This document shows, piece after piece, positions 1-7,346 of a stretch of DNA of 22,766 bases. The translations under genes and the position numbers were made by a program. The notes beneath the pieces are model-generated. The model did not search any database. It worked only from the letters and a program-made list of their open reading frames with translations, and was not told the DNA's origin. The stretch covers positions 1 through 22,766 of the forward strand of contig NZ_JAVERO010000028.1 of NCBI RefSeq assembly GCF_034007085.1, written 5' to 3'. Each line of letters starts with the position of its first letter. Position 1 is the first letter of the stretch. The stretch is from Castellaniella sp034007085 (lineage in GTDB: Bacteria; Pseudomonadota; Gammaproteobacteria; Burkholderiales; Burkholderiaceae_B).

Positions 1-657
1 GAACCGGACCGGGTGGGGTTCCTGATCGCTGGCGCGAACCCCGTCGCCCGGGCCCTGGGCCAGGCACTGCACGAGCAGGGGGTGCCCGTGCGGCTGTGCG
101 ACAGTGACTGGTACAGCCTGTCGCGCGCCCGGATGATGGGCCTGCCCACCTACCACGGCAACCCGGTCTCCGAACATGCCCAGCGTAATCTCGACACCAC
201 GGGCCTGGGGCGGTTGCTGGCCCTGGGTGCGCGCGATGAGGCCAATCAAGTGATCACGGCGCGCGCCCGCGACGAGTTCGGCAAGCGCCGGGTCTTCAGC
301 CTGCCCCGGTCACGGGATGCCGGCCAGTCAGAAAAGCATCTGCTGGATGCTGCGTATCGCGGGCGTACCTTGTTTGCCCCGGATCTGGGCTACTGGAAAC
401 TATCGGCCCTGTTGGTGGCAGGCGCACGGATCAAGGCGACCCGCTTGACGGACAGTTTCGATTTTGCGCAATACCTGGCTGCCCGGCCAGGCCAGTCCGT
501 GACGCCACTGTTCGCGCTGAGTCCCAAAGGCTATGCGCAGCCATTCACGCTGGACCAGGAATTGCAGCCGGTCGCCGGCTGGACGATCATCGGCTTGCAC
601 GAGGGGGGCGATTCCGCTGCGGAGTCGGCGGCCGCGCCTGCGCCGGAGGCGGCATGA
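1..657 (+). CDS. Probable cation:proton antiporter, C-terminal part (TrkA-N/RCK-like domain), truncated by the window edge
   Basis: The reading frame is open from the first base, so this is the 3' end of a longer gene; a GTG at 13 is probably internal. The visible 218 residues open with a Rossmann-type nucleotide-binding segment: a strand, a glycine-containing turn (GANPVA), a helix, and an acidic residue at the end of the second strand (CDSD). This is the pattern of TrkA-N/RCK domains that sit behind the membrane domain of CPA-type sodium or potassium/proton antiporters and regulate them by NAD(H) or similar ligands. No membrane segments are visible, so transport is inferred. The tail is rich in alanine, proline and glutamate. 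The stop overlaps the thpR start (ATGA), so the two are probably co-translated. Alternative: a free-standing TrkA-like regulatory protein. Confidence 0.6.
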   Translation, partial: EPDRVGFLIAGANPVARALGQALHEQGVPVRLCDSDWYSLSRARMMGLPTYHGNPVSEHAQRNLDTTGLGRLLALGARDEANQVITARARDEFGKRRVFSLPRSRDAGQSEKHLLDAAYRGRTLFAPDLGYWKLSALLVAGARIKATRLTDSFDFAQYLAARPGQSVTPLFALSPKGYAQPFTLDQELQPVAGWTIIGLHEGGDSAAESAAAPAPEAA

Positions 658-1244
658 AGCCCCAGGCTGCCGGAACGCCTGCAGCCGTGGCTGCCGGGCC
701 GGAACACGGAGCGCCCGGGCGTCGCCTGTTCTTTGCGCTGTGGCCGGATGCCGAGGATGCCGAGATCCTGTCCGGCTGGGCGCGCCGGGCCCATGCGCTG
801 TGCGGCGGGCGGGTCATGCGGCCTGATACGCTGCATTTGACCTTGGCTTTTCTGGGCGCAGTGCCTCATGAACGGGTCGCGGATCTGGTGGCCCTGCTGG
901 ACGAGGCGACACTGATGGGCGGCATGCTGCGCCTGGATCGCTATGGGCGCTTCCGGGGCCCCCGGATCGTCTGGGCCGGCCCGACGACACCGGCACCCTG
1001 GTTGAACGCGCTGCATGGGTGGCTCTGGCGGGCGCTGGTGCGGCGGGGATTCGACCGGCCGGCCGAGCCGTTCCGTCCGCATGTATCGCTGTTGCGGCGT
1101 GCGGGGCCGGGCGACCTGGATGCGCTGCCGCCGCCCGAACCCCTGGACTGGACGCCGCGCCGCTGCGTACTGGTCGCCTCGGCGCCGCGCCCGGAGGGGT
1201 CTTGCTACGACATTCTGGCCGAGCGCTCGTTGCGGACCGCCTGA
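654..1244 (+). CDS. thpR: RNA 2',3'-cyclic phosphodiesterase (LigT/2'-5' RNA ligase family)
   Basis: A 196-residue protein of the 2H phosphoesterase family, which hydrolyses RNA 2',3'-cyclic phosphates to 2'-phosphates and can ligate tRNA halves through a 2'-5' bond in vitro. Both catalytic HxTx/HxSx motifs are visible: HLTL at residues 61-64 and HVSL at 143-146, with the usual spacing. The hydrophobic LFFALWP strand near residue 25 is the normal start of the fold. About 22 residues precede it, a slightly longer N-terminus than usual and rich in Ala, Pro and Gly. The start is supported by a GGAGG at 645-649, four bases before the ATG, and by the four-base overlap with the antiporter gene. Its physiological role is unclear in most bacteria. 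It ends 33 bases from the convergent phoX gene. Confidence 0.92.
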   Translation: MKPQAAGTPAAVAAGPEHGAPGRRLFFALWPDAEDAEILSGWARRAHALCGGRVMRPDTLHLTLAFLGAVPHERVADLVALLDEATLMGGMLRLDRYGRFRGPRIVWAGPTTPAPWLNALHGWLWRALVRRGFDRPAEPFRPHVSLLRRAGPGDLDALPPPEPLDWTPRRCVLVASAPRPEGSCYDILAERSLRTA

Positions 1245-1277
1245 GCAGCGGGCGGTGTCCAGGATTGCGGGACCCCG

Positions 1278-3317
1278 TCAGCTGCCGATCACGCCGCCGT
1301 CCTTCTTCCAGATTACGACGGTTGCGGGGCGTGGCCGTGTCGCCTGCGGGCCATCCGGCCAGGACGAGGCCGAAAGCGGCGCCGCCTGGGCTTCGTCCAG
1401 ATCCGGACCTTCGCCCGGGTGCTGGATGTTGACGAAGACGAAGCGCTGGTCCGGCGTCCAGGTGATGCCGGTGACCTCGCAGCCCTTCGGGCCGGTCAGG
1501 AACCGGCGCAGTTCACCCGAGACCGGGTCGGCGACCAGCATCTGGTTGTTGCCCTGGCCTTCGTAGTCGCCGCGGTTCTTGTAGTTGCCGTCGGTCAGGA
1601 CCCACAGGCGGCCCTGGGCGTCGAAGCCCAGGCCGTCGGGGCTGTTGAAGGTATTGTCAGCAGAGATGTTGGCCGATCCCCGGCGCGGATCACCGTCCGT
1701 GTAGCGGGTCGGATTGCCGGCCAGGGCGAAGAGATCCCATTCGAACACCGTGCCGCGCGGGTCCCGATCCGCTTCGCGCCAGCGCACGATATGGCCGTAG
1801 ATGTTCTTGTCGCGCGGGTTGGCGGCATCTGCGCCGGGGTGCTTGGGGCCGTCCGGCCAGCGCGCCTTGTCGCTGCCGCGATCCGTGTTGTTGGTCAGGG
1901 TCGCGTAGGCTTCGCCGGTGCGTGGATGCACGGCGATCCATTCTGGCCGGTCCATGGGCGTGGCGCCCACGGCGTCGGCGGCCTGGCGCGTGTGGATCAG
2001 CAGTTCGCCCAGATTCTCGTTGAAGCGCTCGCCCAGGCGGCGGCCTTGCGTGTCCAGCGTGTCCAGCGTCAGTGGGATCCAGGCGCCCTTGCCGTCGGCG
2101 TCAAAGCGCGCCGCGTACAGGGTGCCTTGCTCCAGCAGAGTCCGGTTGCTGGCGGCGCCGGGCCGGTACGCGCCTTCCGAGACGAACTTGTAGATGTATT
2201 CGCTGCGCTGGTCATCGCCCATGTAGACCACCACCCGGCCATCCTGGGCAAGCGTCAGGGCGGCGTTTTCGTGCTTGAAGCGGCCCAGGGCCGTCAGCTT
2301 GCGAGGCGCAGCCGAAGGGTCAAAGGGGTCGATTTCGACGACCCAGCCGTGGCGGTTGTATTCATTGGGTTCCTGCGTCCAGTCGAAGCGGACGTCGTGC
2401 GTATCCCAGGCGTATTCAGGATCGGACGCCTTGCTGCCGCCTTTGTAGCGCTGCATGTGCCGCCGGTAGTCCTCGTTCGGATAGTCCGCCTGTTCGGGCG
2501 CGCGGCGGCCCGTGCCGAAATAATCGGTGAAATTTTCCTCGCAGGTCAGGTAGGTGTTCCAGGGCGTCCAGCCGTTGCCGCAGTTGCCGAACGTCCCCAG
2601 CACCTGGGTCCCGCCGGGGTCTGCCTGTGTGCGCAGCAGGGGGTGGCCGGCGGCGGGGCCGGTGATGTGGATGGGGGTGTTGGCGTGGATCATGCGGTTG
2701 TAGGGGGAATCAGGCACCCGCTGCCAGCGGCCCTGCGCGTCCAGGCGGATGTGGACGACGGAGACGCCCTGCGCGTGCTGCGCCTTGCGGATCCAGTCCA
2801 GATTCCAGCCGGTCCCGCCGGGCTGCACGCCTTTGGGGAAGAAATAGTGGGGCGTGACGTATTCGTGGTTGGTCACCAGCAGGCCCTCGGTGCTGCTGCC
2901 CGATACGCCGTCCTGGCCGTCGATGGGAAAGAAGTGCAGGCCGTCATGGTTGTAGCCAAACTGCATGGCCTGCGCCGCGCTGTCGTCGCTTGCGTCGCTC
3001 TTGAAGGCCGGTGCGCCGGCGGCCAGCGGGTCGCCCCAGCGGTTGATCACGGCATGGGCATAGCCTTCGGGCACGACCACGGTGTCCGCCGTGCTCATGG
3101 GGACCGCCTTGAATCCCAGCGTGGCCGGGTGGCGGGTTGCGGCGTCGGCGGCCAGCGCCTGGGCAGCGGGCAGCAACCCGCCCAGGAAGCTCACGGCGCC
3201 CAGGCCCAATCCGCCCTTCAGAAAGCGGCGGCGGCCATCCAGGCGCGCCAGCAGCTGGTCCAGGGATTCGGCCGTCGAGGGATTGGCGGGGATGTCGTCG
3301 AGATCGAAATGTTTCAT
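1278..3317 (-). CDS. phoX: PhoX-type alkaline phosphatase (DUF839 family), Tat-exported
   Basis: A 679-residue protein of the PhoX family, calcium/iron-dependent alkaline phosphatases that release phosphate from organic monoesters outside the cytoplasm. The N-terminus carries a twin-arginine signal: GRRRFLK at residues 28-34, a glycine-rich hydrophobic stretch, and an AQALA cleavage region near 52-56. Family motifs include NHEY at 150-153, the GNCGNG segment at 244-249 whose cysteine corresponds to the iron-ligating residue of PhoX, the TCEENF motif at 258-263, and NIQHPGE near the C-terminus. The frame is open upstream to 3455, but the ATG at 3317 is chosen because the signal peptide begins there and the earlier codons overlap the preceding gene. 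It follows the phytase-like gene by 4 nt, so the two are probably one transcript. Substrate range and the gene symbol are inferred from family. Confidence 0.88.
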   Translation of the reverse strand: MKHFDLDDIPANPSTAESLDQLLARLDGRRRFLKGGLGLGAVSFLGGLLPAAQALAADAATRHPATLGFKAVPMSTADTVVVPEGYAHAVINRWGDPLAAGAPAFKSDASDDSAAQAMQFGYNHDGLHFFPIDGQDGVSGSSTEGLLVTNHEYVTPHYFFPKGVQPGGTGWNLDWIRKAQHAQGVSVVHIRLDAQGRWQRVPDSPYNRMIHANTPIHITGPAAGHPLLRTQADPGGTQVLGTFGNCGNGWTPWNTYLTCEENFTDYFGTGRRAPEQADYPNEDYRRHMQRYKGGSKASDPEYAWDTHDVRFDWTQEPNEYNRHGWVVEIDPFDPSAAPRKLTALGRFKHENAALTLAQDGRVVVYMGDDQRSEYIYKFVSEGAYRPGAASNRTLLEQGTLYAARFDADGKGAWIPLTLDTLDTQGRRLGERFNENLGELLIHTRQAADAVGATPMDRPEWIAVHPRTGEAYATLTNNTDRGSDKARWPDGPKHPGADAANPRDKNIYGHIVRWREADRDPRGTVFEWDLFALAGNPTRYTDGDPRRGSANISADNTFNSPDGLGFDAQGRLWVLTDGNYKNRGDYEGQGNNQMLVADPVSGELRRFLTGPKGCEVTGITWTPDQRFVFVNIQHPGEGPDLDEAQAAPLSASSWPDGPQATRPRPATVVIWKKDGGVIGS

Positions 3318-3321
3318 GGTT

Positions 3322-4674
3322 TCAGCGGCTCCGCAGCAGTTCCGGGGTCCGCAGCAGCACGAATTCGTTGTCGTCCTGTCGGTTCGGTTCCCGGCTGGAT
3401 GAAAAGGGGAAGTTGTTGTCGTTGCCGACGATGATGTGGTCGGCGTCCACGACATCGACGTTTTCGATGGTGAAGAACGGAAACTGCAGCACGCCGTCCG
3501 TCAGGGGTTTGCGTGCCTTGCGGTCCGGATCCTGGATGGCGAGCAGGTCCACGTAGGCCAGTTTGCGGACTGCCTTGCCCACGTTCGCTTCCGAGAATTC
3601 GATTTTGTAGACGCGCTTGAAGCGGGGCAGGTTCGAGAAGCAGGTTTGCGTGTCGGCACCGGGTGCGCAGGCCTTGTCGGGAGTGCCTTCGCCGTTGTCG
3701 CGTTCGATCACCAGGCCGGTCGTGGTGTCGATCATGTTGAAATCGCCGATGGCGTGTTCTGTGCCTTCCAGGGGATAGAGCCAATACCGGCCGGTCCAGC
3801 GCTCGTCCGCCACGCTGAATTCCAGGATACGCAGGACCGTCTTACCATCCACCTGTTCCCAGGTCTGGGTCTGTTCATTCCAGAGGGGGCCTTCGAGCAG
3901 TGGATACAGGAACTGGCCGTCCCTGGATGCCGCCATGCCTTCGAAACCCTTCGAGCGCTTGAGCGTCACGTCCCGATAGGTCTGGCCCGGTGCGCCGGGT
4001 GTGGCGACGGCGTGGTGATCGGGTGAACGGACGATGCGGCCGTCGATCTGGGTCTCGAACAGAGCCAATACCTTGCCCGAGCGATCGGTCTTCAGCAGGT
4101 AGGGGCCGAATTCGTCGCCGATCCAGAAATGTTCGCCGATCGGCTGGAAGCTTTCGGTGTCCAGATCAGAACCGGTCAGGTAGCGTTCGGCGCTGTCTTC
4201 ATGGATGATGCGAAAGGGGATTTTCCGATCCGGGTCGCGCAGGAATACCGTGTCCTGTGGCGCCAGTGTGCCGGCTTGCCAGTCGACGCGATACCGGTTC
4301 AGGTACAGCATGGCGTCCATGGAATTCGCCTTGCTGCCAAAGCCATTGTCGGTCAGGACCCAGACAGTGCCGTCGGGCATGACCTTGACGCCCGAGTGGC
4401 CCTGGCGGACCTGGCCCGTGACCGGCAGGGCGATGCCGGTGGGGCGTTCGGCCGATCGGCCCATGACCGAACCCAGGGCCTCGACCCGGACCCCGCTGGT
4501 GTATTTGCCCGAGACCTTCAGGTCGGCGGGTGCATCGGCGGGCGGCGCCACGAAGCTGGCGGCCCGGAGCACGGCATGGCCCTGCAGAACGGCAGGCACT
4601 GCCTGTTGGGCCATGGCGGTCCAGGGCGCGCAGCCGATCAGCGCGGCCAGAATGGAGAGGCGGAGCAAGGACAT
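3322..4674 (-). CDS. Secreted phytase-like/esterase-like phosphatase domain protein
   Basis: A 450-residue protein with a typical Sec signal peptide: MSLLRLS start, a hydrophobic core, and a probable cleavage after AMA at residue 22. The mature part resembles the phytase-like beta-propeller family (annotated as esterase-like activity of phytase family protein), with repeated strand patterns such as DGTVWVLTDNGFG, EHFWIGDEFGPYLL and FEGMAASRDGQFLYPLLEG. The family is associated with hydrolysis of phosphate esters; the true substrate is not established. The ATG at 4674 has an AGGAAG ribosome site about nine bases upstream. It is the first gene of a two-gene operon: its TGA lies 4 nt before the phoX ATG, suggesting translational coupling. 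The PHO box-like site upstream suggests induction by phosphate starvation. The family assignment is by recognition of sequence character only. Confidence 0.78.
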   Translation of the reverse strand: MSLLRLSILAALIGCAPWTAMAQQAVPAVLQGHAVLRAASFVAPPADAPADLKVSGKYTSGVRVEALGSVMGRSAERPTGIALPVTGQVRQGHSGVKVMPDGTVWVLTDNGFGSKANSMDAMLYLNRYRVDWQAGTLAPQDTVFLRDPDRKIPFRIIHEDSAERYLTGSDLDTESFQPIGEHFWIGDEFGPYLLKTDRSGKVLALFETQIDGRIVRSPDHHAVATPGAPGQTYRDVTLKRSKGFEGMAASRDGQFLYPLLEGPLWNEQTQTWEQVDGKTVLRILEFSVADERWTGRYWLYPLEGTEHAIGDFNMIDTTTGLVIERDNGEGTPDKACAPGADTQTCFSNLPRFKRVYKIEFSEANVGKAVRKLAYVDLLAIQDPDRKARKPLTDGVLQFPFFTIENVDVVDADHIIVGNDNNFPFSSSREPNRQDDNEFVLLRTPELLRSR

Positions 4675-4710
4675 GGGGGCTCTTCCTGTGAAGCAAGGGG
4701 AGGAGCCCGC

Positions 4711-4744
4711 AGTCTAGGCAAGGGAGATGACAGGAATATGTCGC
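4711..4744 (-). promoter_or_regulatory. Candidate PHO box and -10 element for the phytase-like/phoX operon
   Basis: On the minus strand, 4744 to 4727 reads GCGACAT-ATTC-CTGTCAT: two 7-bp half sites separated by 4 bp. The second half is a perfect match to the PhoB half-site consensus CTGTCAT and the first matches at four of seven positions. Ten bases further downstream (minus-strand 4716-4711) is TAGACT, four of six to the -10 consensus. In PhoB-dependent promoters the PHO box replaces the -35 and lies about 10 bp above the -10, exactly as here. The start codon at 4674 follows at a sensible leader length. Confidence 0.55.
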
Positions 4745-4765
4745 TGTCCGTGCATGTGCTGGTCT

Positions 4766-5932
4766 TCAGCGGCCGGGCCGGCGTGCCGGGGGGCGGATGC
4801 CGACCTTGACGTCCAGCGTCAGGGCGCGGCCCTGGCGCAACAGCGCCAGCCGGGTCGTCGAATCCGCAGGCAGCGGCGCCAGCCGGTTGACCAGATCGTA
4901 GGCGTCTTCCACAGGCTGGCCGTCCAGCGAGCGGATGACGTCTCCGACCCGGATTCCGGCGCGCGCCGCCGGGCCACCGGGCAGGATGCGGGCGACGATG
5001 GCGCCGTGTGTATCCTGCAGCCCGAAGGCCTGCGCCAGGTCGGGGGTGATGTCCTGGGGTTCCAGGCCCAGCCAGCCGCGCCGCACGCGGCCATGTTCCA
5101 GGATCTCATCCAGAATGTGGTGGGCCGCTGCCGCCGGGATGGCGAAGCCGATCCCCAGTGATCCTCCGGTCTCGGAATAGATCGCGGTGTTGATCCCGAC
5201 CAGTTCGCCGCGTGCGTCGATCAGGGCGCCGCCCGAATTGCCCGGATTGATGGCGGCATCGGTCTGGATGAAATCTTCGTAGGTGTTCAGCCCGAGACGG
5301 TTGCGCCCCACGGCGGACACAATTCCCTGGGTCGTGGTCTGGCCGACCCCGAACGGGTTGCCGATCGCCAGCACCACGTCGCCCACCTGGACCGATGGGG
5401 TGGGGTCGAAGGTGATCACGGGCAGGTCGGGCAGATCGATCTTGAGCACCGCCAGGTCGCTTTCTGGATCGGCGCCGATCAGTTTCGCAGCGGATTGGCG
5501 ACCGTCGCGCAGTCGGACCTCGATGGCATCGGCGGCCTCGATCACGTGGTAGTTCGTCAGGATCGTGCCATCGGCCCGCACGATTACGCCCGAACCCAGG
5601 CTGGTGGCGGCCTCGCGCCGCGTGAACCCAGGCAGGCCGCGCAGGAAGCGTTCCAGTTGCGGGTCGGCCGGCAGCGTCAGCAGCGGCACGTCCACGTGCT
5701 TGGTGGTATAGATGTTGACCACCGACGGCGCGGCCCGCGCCACGGCGGCGGCATAGCTGAAGGGCGCAGCGCCGTCCGGATGGGCGGCGGGTGCGGAGAC
5801 GGCCGGCGCGGGCCCCGCGCTCTGCGAGCCGCCCGGCAGCCAGTGTGGCCGCAGGGTGGCCACCAGGAACAGGACCCCCAGACAGGCCGTGACGGTCTGG
5901 GCAAAAATCAGCCACAATCGTTTAATGGACAT
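4766..5932 (-). CDS. Membrane-anchored HtrA/DegS-like serine protease (S1C family, one PDZ domain)
   Basis: A 388-residue trypsin-like envelope protease that would degrade or cleave misfolded periplasmic proteins. The N-terminus has one hydrophobic segment (residues 6-26) without a clear cleavage site, then an Ala/Pro-rich linker, suggesting a membrane anchor facing the periplasm. The catalytic triad is visible: His129 in TNYHVI, Asp159 in SDLAVL, Ser233 in GNSGG. A single PDZ domain follows (about residues 285-378). One PDZ plus an N-terminal anchor is the DegS/AlgW layout rather than the two-PDZ DegP/MucD layout, although databases often label this betaproteobacterial gene degQ. The ATG at 5932 is preferred over that at 5956 because the hydrophobic anchor follows directly and the longer form would almost touch nif3. 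No rseA-like gene is nearby, so a sigma-E role is not shown. Confidence 0.88.
   Translation of the reverse strand: MSIKRLWLIFAQTVTACLGVLFLVATLRPHWLPGGSQSAGPAPAVSAPAAHPDGAAPFSYAAAVARAAPSVVNIYTTKHVDVPLLTLPADPQLERFLRGLPGFTRREAATSLGSGVIVRADGTILTNYHVIEAADAIEVRLRDGRQSAAKLIGADPESDLAVLKIDLPDLPVITFDPTPSVQVGDVVLAIGNPFGVGQTTTQGIVSAVGRNRLGLNTYEDFIQTDAAINPGNSGGALIDARGELVGINTAIYSETGGSLGIGFAIPAAAAHHILDEILEHGRVRRGWLGLEPQDITPDLAQAFGLQDTHGAIVARILPGGPAARAGIRVGDVIRSLDGQPVEDAYDLVNRLAPLPADSTTRLALLRQGRALTLDVKVGIRPPARRPGR
5898..5926 (+). promoter_or_regulatory. Possible promoter of the nif3-like gene inside the protease 5' end
   Basis: TGGGCA (5898-5903, four of six to -35) and TTTAAT (5921-5926, five of six to -10) are separated by 17 bp and lie 33 bases before the nif3-like ATG. 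With only 26 bp between the two divergent start codons, the promoter must overlap coding sequence. Assignment is by consensus only. Confidence 0.3.
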
Positions 5933-5958
5933 GGAATGACTCGCACAAAGGCACATTC

Positions 5959-6738
5959 ATGAGCGTCAGAATTTCCCGCCAGGATCTGGCGGACTGGCTG
6001 AGCGATGCGCTGCAGCCGGAACATTTTCGAGATTATTGTCCGAATGGGCTGCAGGTTCAGGGGCGCGATGAAATCCGTCGCATCGTCACTGGCGTGACGG
6101 CTTCTCAGGCCCTGATCGATGCGGCTGTGGCACGCGATGCGGACGCCATCCTGGTGCATCACGGCTGGTTCTGGAAGAACGAGGACCCCTGCATTTGCGG
6201 CCCCAAGCATCGCCGTCTGTCGACCCTGATGGCACGCGAGATCAACCTGTTTGCCTACCACCTGCCCCTGGATGCCCACCTGGAATGGGGCAACAATGCC
6301 CAGTTGGCGAGGCTCATGGGCTGGGTGCCGGACGTCCGCCCCGATGGTGCGCCCCGGCGCTGCGGGCCGGATGACCTGGTCTGGTTGGGCGCACCTGCCC
6401 AGGAATCGACGGTCGGCGCACTGGCCGCCGATCTGGCCTGCCGGCTGGGCCGCGAACCACTGGTCATCGGCGACCCCGGGCGCCGCGTGCGGCGGCTGGC
6501 CTGGTGCACGGGCGCTGCCCAGGGCATGATGGACGCCGCCTTGGCGGCGGGCGCGGATTGTTACGTCAGTGGTGAAATTTCCGAGCCCACCGTGCATCTG
6601 GCCCGCGAGACGGGCGCGGCCTACATCAGCGCCGGCCATCATGCGACGGAGCGGTATGGGGTCCGGGCGCTGGGCGCGGCCATCGAGGCGCGTTTCGGCG
6701 TGCCCTGCGAATTCGTCGACATCGACAACCCGGTGTAG
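5959..6738 (+). CDS. Nif3-like dinuclear metal centre hexameric protein
   Basis: A 259-residue member of the Nif3/YbgI (GTP cyclohydrolase 1 type 2 homolog) family, toroidal hexamers that bind two metal ions per subunit; the physiological reaction is not settled. Expected metal ligands are visible: the His pair in VHHGWFW (67-68), His101 and Asp105 in the YHLPLDAH segment, and the C-terminal GHHATE motif (His227 and Glu231). The NGLQV motif near residue 29 and VTA near 46 are also typical. Length matches the short form of the family, without the inserted PII-like domain. The ATG is supported by AAAGG at 5947-5951. It is divergent from the HtrA-like protease and convergent with mscL, with an 8-bp gap at its 3' end. 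It is a conserved neighbour of petABC in related betaproteobacteria. Confidence 0.9.
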   Translation: MSVRISRQDLADWLSDALQPEHFRDYCPNGLQVQGRDEIRRIVTGVTASQALIDAAVARDADAILVHHGWFWKNEDPCICGPKHRRLSTLMAREINLFAYHLPLDAHLEWGNNAQLARLMGWVPDVRPDGAPRRCGPDDLVWLGAPAQESTVGALAADLACRLGREPLVIGDPGRRVRRLAWCTGAAQGMMDAALAAGADCYVSGEISEPTVHLARETGAAYISAGHHATERYGVRALGAAIEARFGVPCEFVDIDNPV

Positions 6739-6746
6739 GGCCAGGC

Positions 6747-7199
6747 CTATTTTTTCAGGGCGTCGCGGATCTCGCGCAGCAGCAGGACGTCTTCGGGCGT
6801 GGCCGGGGGCGCTTCGGGGGCCGGTTCGGTCTCGAAGCGGCGCCGGGCGTTGTTCACCAGTTTCACCAGCATGAAGACCACCAGGGCCAGCAGCAGGAAG
6901 TTGACGAAAATGGTCAGAAAATGGCCCCAGGCGAACACGACTGCGCCGGCCTTGCTCAGTTCGGCCATTGTCATGGCGCCGGCATAGCCTTCGGGCAGGC
7001 GCAACACCCAGAACAGATTGTCGAAATTGACGTCACCGCCAAGGACGAAATTGATCAGCGGCATGAACAGATCGGCGACGACCGAGTCGATGATCTTGCC
7101 AAAGGCGCCCCCGATAATGACCCCGATGGCCAGGTCCATCATGTTGCCTTTGATGGCGAATTCTCGGAATTCTTTGATGAAACCCCTGGTTGCGCTCAT
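6747..7199 (-). CDS. mscL: Large-conductance mechanosensitive channel
   Basis: A 150-residue inner-membrane protein, slightly longer than E. coli MscL (136), forming a homopentameric channel that opens on membrane tension during hypo-osmotic shock. The amphipathic N-terminal helix (FIKEFREFAIKGN) runs into the first membrane helix with the characteristic small-residue pattern AIGVIIGGAFGKII that lines the pore. The periplasmic loop follows, then a second membrane helix (FLTIFVNFLLLALVVFMLVKL). The cytoplasmic tail is acidic/proline-rich and ends in a basic helix (REIRDALKK). The start has a strong GGAGG ribosome site about ten bases upstream. It is divergent from petA, so the 147-bp gap holds promoters for both. 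Confidence 0.97.
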   Translation of the reverse strand: MSATRGFIKEFREFAIKGNMMDLAIGVIIGGAFGKIIDSVVADLFMPLINFVLGGDVNFDNLFWVLRLPEGYAGAMTMAELSKAGAVVFAWGHFLTIFVNFLLLALVVFMLVKLVNNARRRFETEPAPEAPPATPEDVLLLREIRDALKK

Positions 7200-7218
7200 T
7201 TTGCTGTTCCTCCATCCA

Positions 7219-7246
7219 TTTACCCTTCAGGGCGTAACGCTATAAT
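7219..7246 (+). promoter_or_regulatory. Promoter of the petABC operon
   Basis: A perfect TATAAT at 7241-7246 is preceded by TTTACC at 7219-7224 (four of six to TTGACA) with a 16-bp spacer. It lies about 100 bases before the petA ATG, giving a leader of roughly 90 nt. It is the only strong sigma-70-like match in the mscL-petA gap. Confidence 0.6.
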
Positions 7247-7271
7247 ACGCGGTTGAAGATCCTTGTGGGGC

Positions 7272-7294
7272 CGCGGGTGCGCAGTCCCGCGCAC
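7272..7294 (+). other. Two overlapping hairpins in the petA leader
   Basis: CGCGGG (7272-7277) can pair with CCCGCG (7286-7291). Alternatively GTGCGC (7277-7282) can pair with GCGCAC (7289-7294). The stems share bases and exclude each other. No T-run follows, so this is not a terminator. It may be chance in GC-rich DNA. Confidence 0.3.
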
Positions 7295-7346
7295 GGGCAT
7301 CATGTACACAACGCTCCGCCCTCGGGCGGCAACCAGGGATAACAGA

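Noticed and set aside
1419..3434. 671-codon open frame on the plus strand opposite phoX
   Set aside because: Valine/alanine/glutamine-rich translation without family character, exactly antisense to a convincing PhoX; a by-product of high GC at third positions.
6736..6756. TAGG/CCTA inverted repeat followed by six Ts in the nif3/mscL gap
   Set aside because: Only a 4-bp stem, and the T-run is the lysine codons at the end of mscL; too weak to call a terminator.
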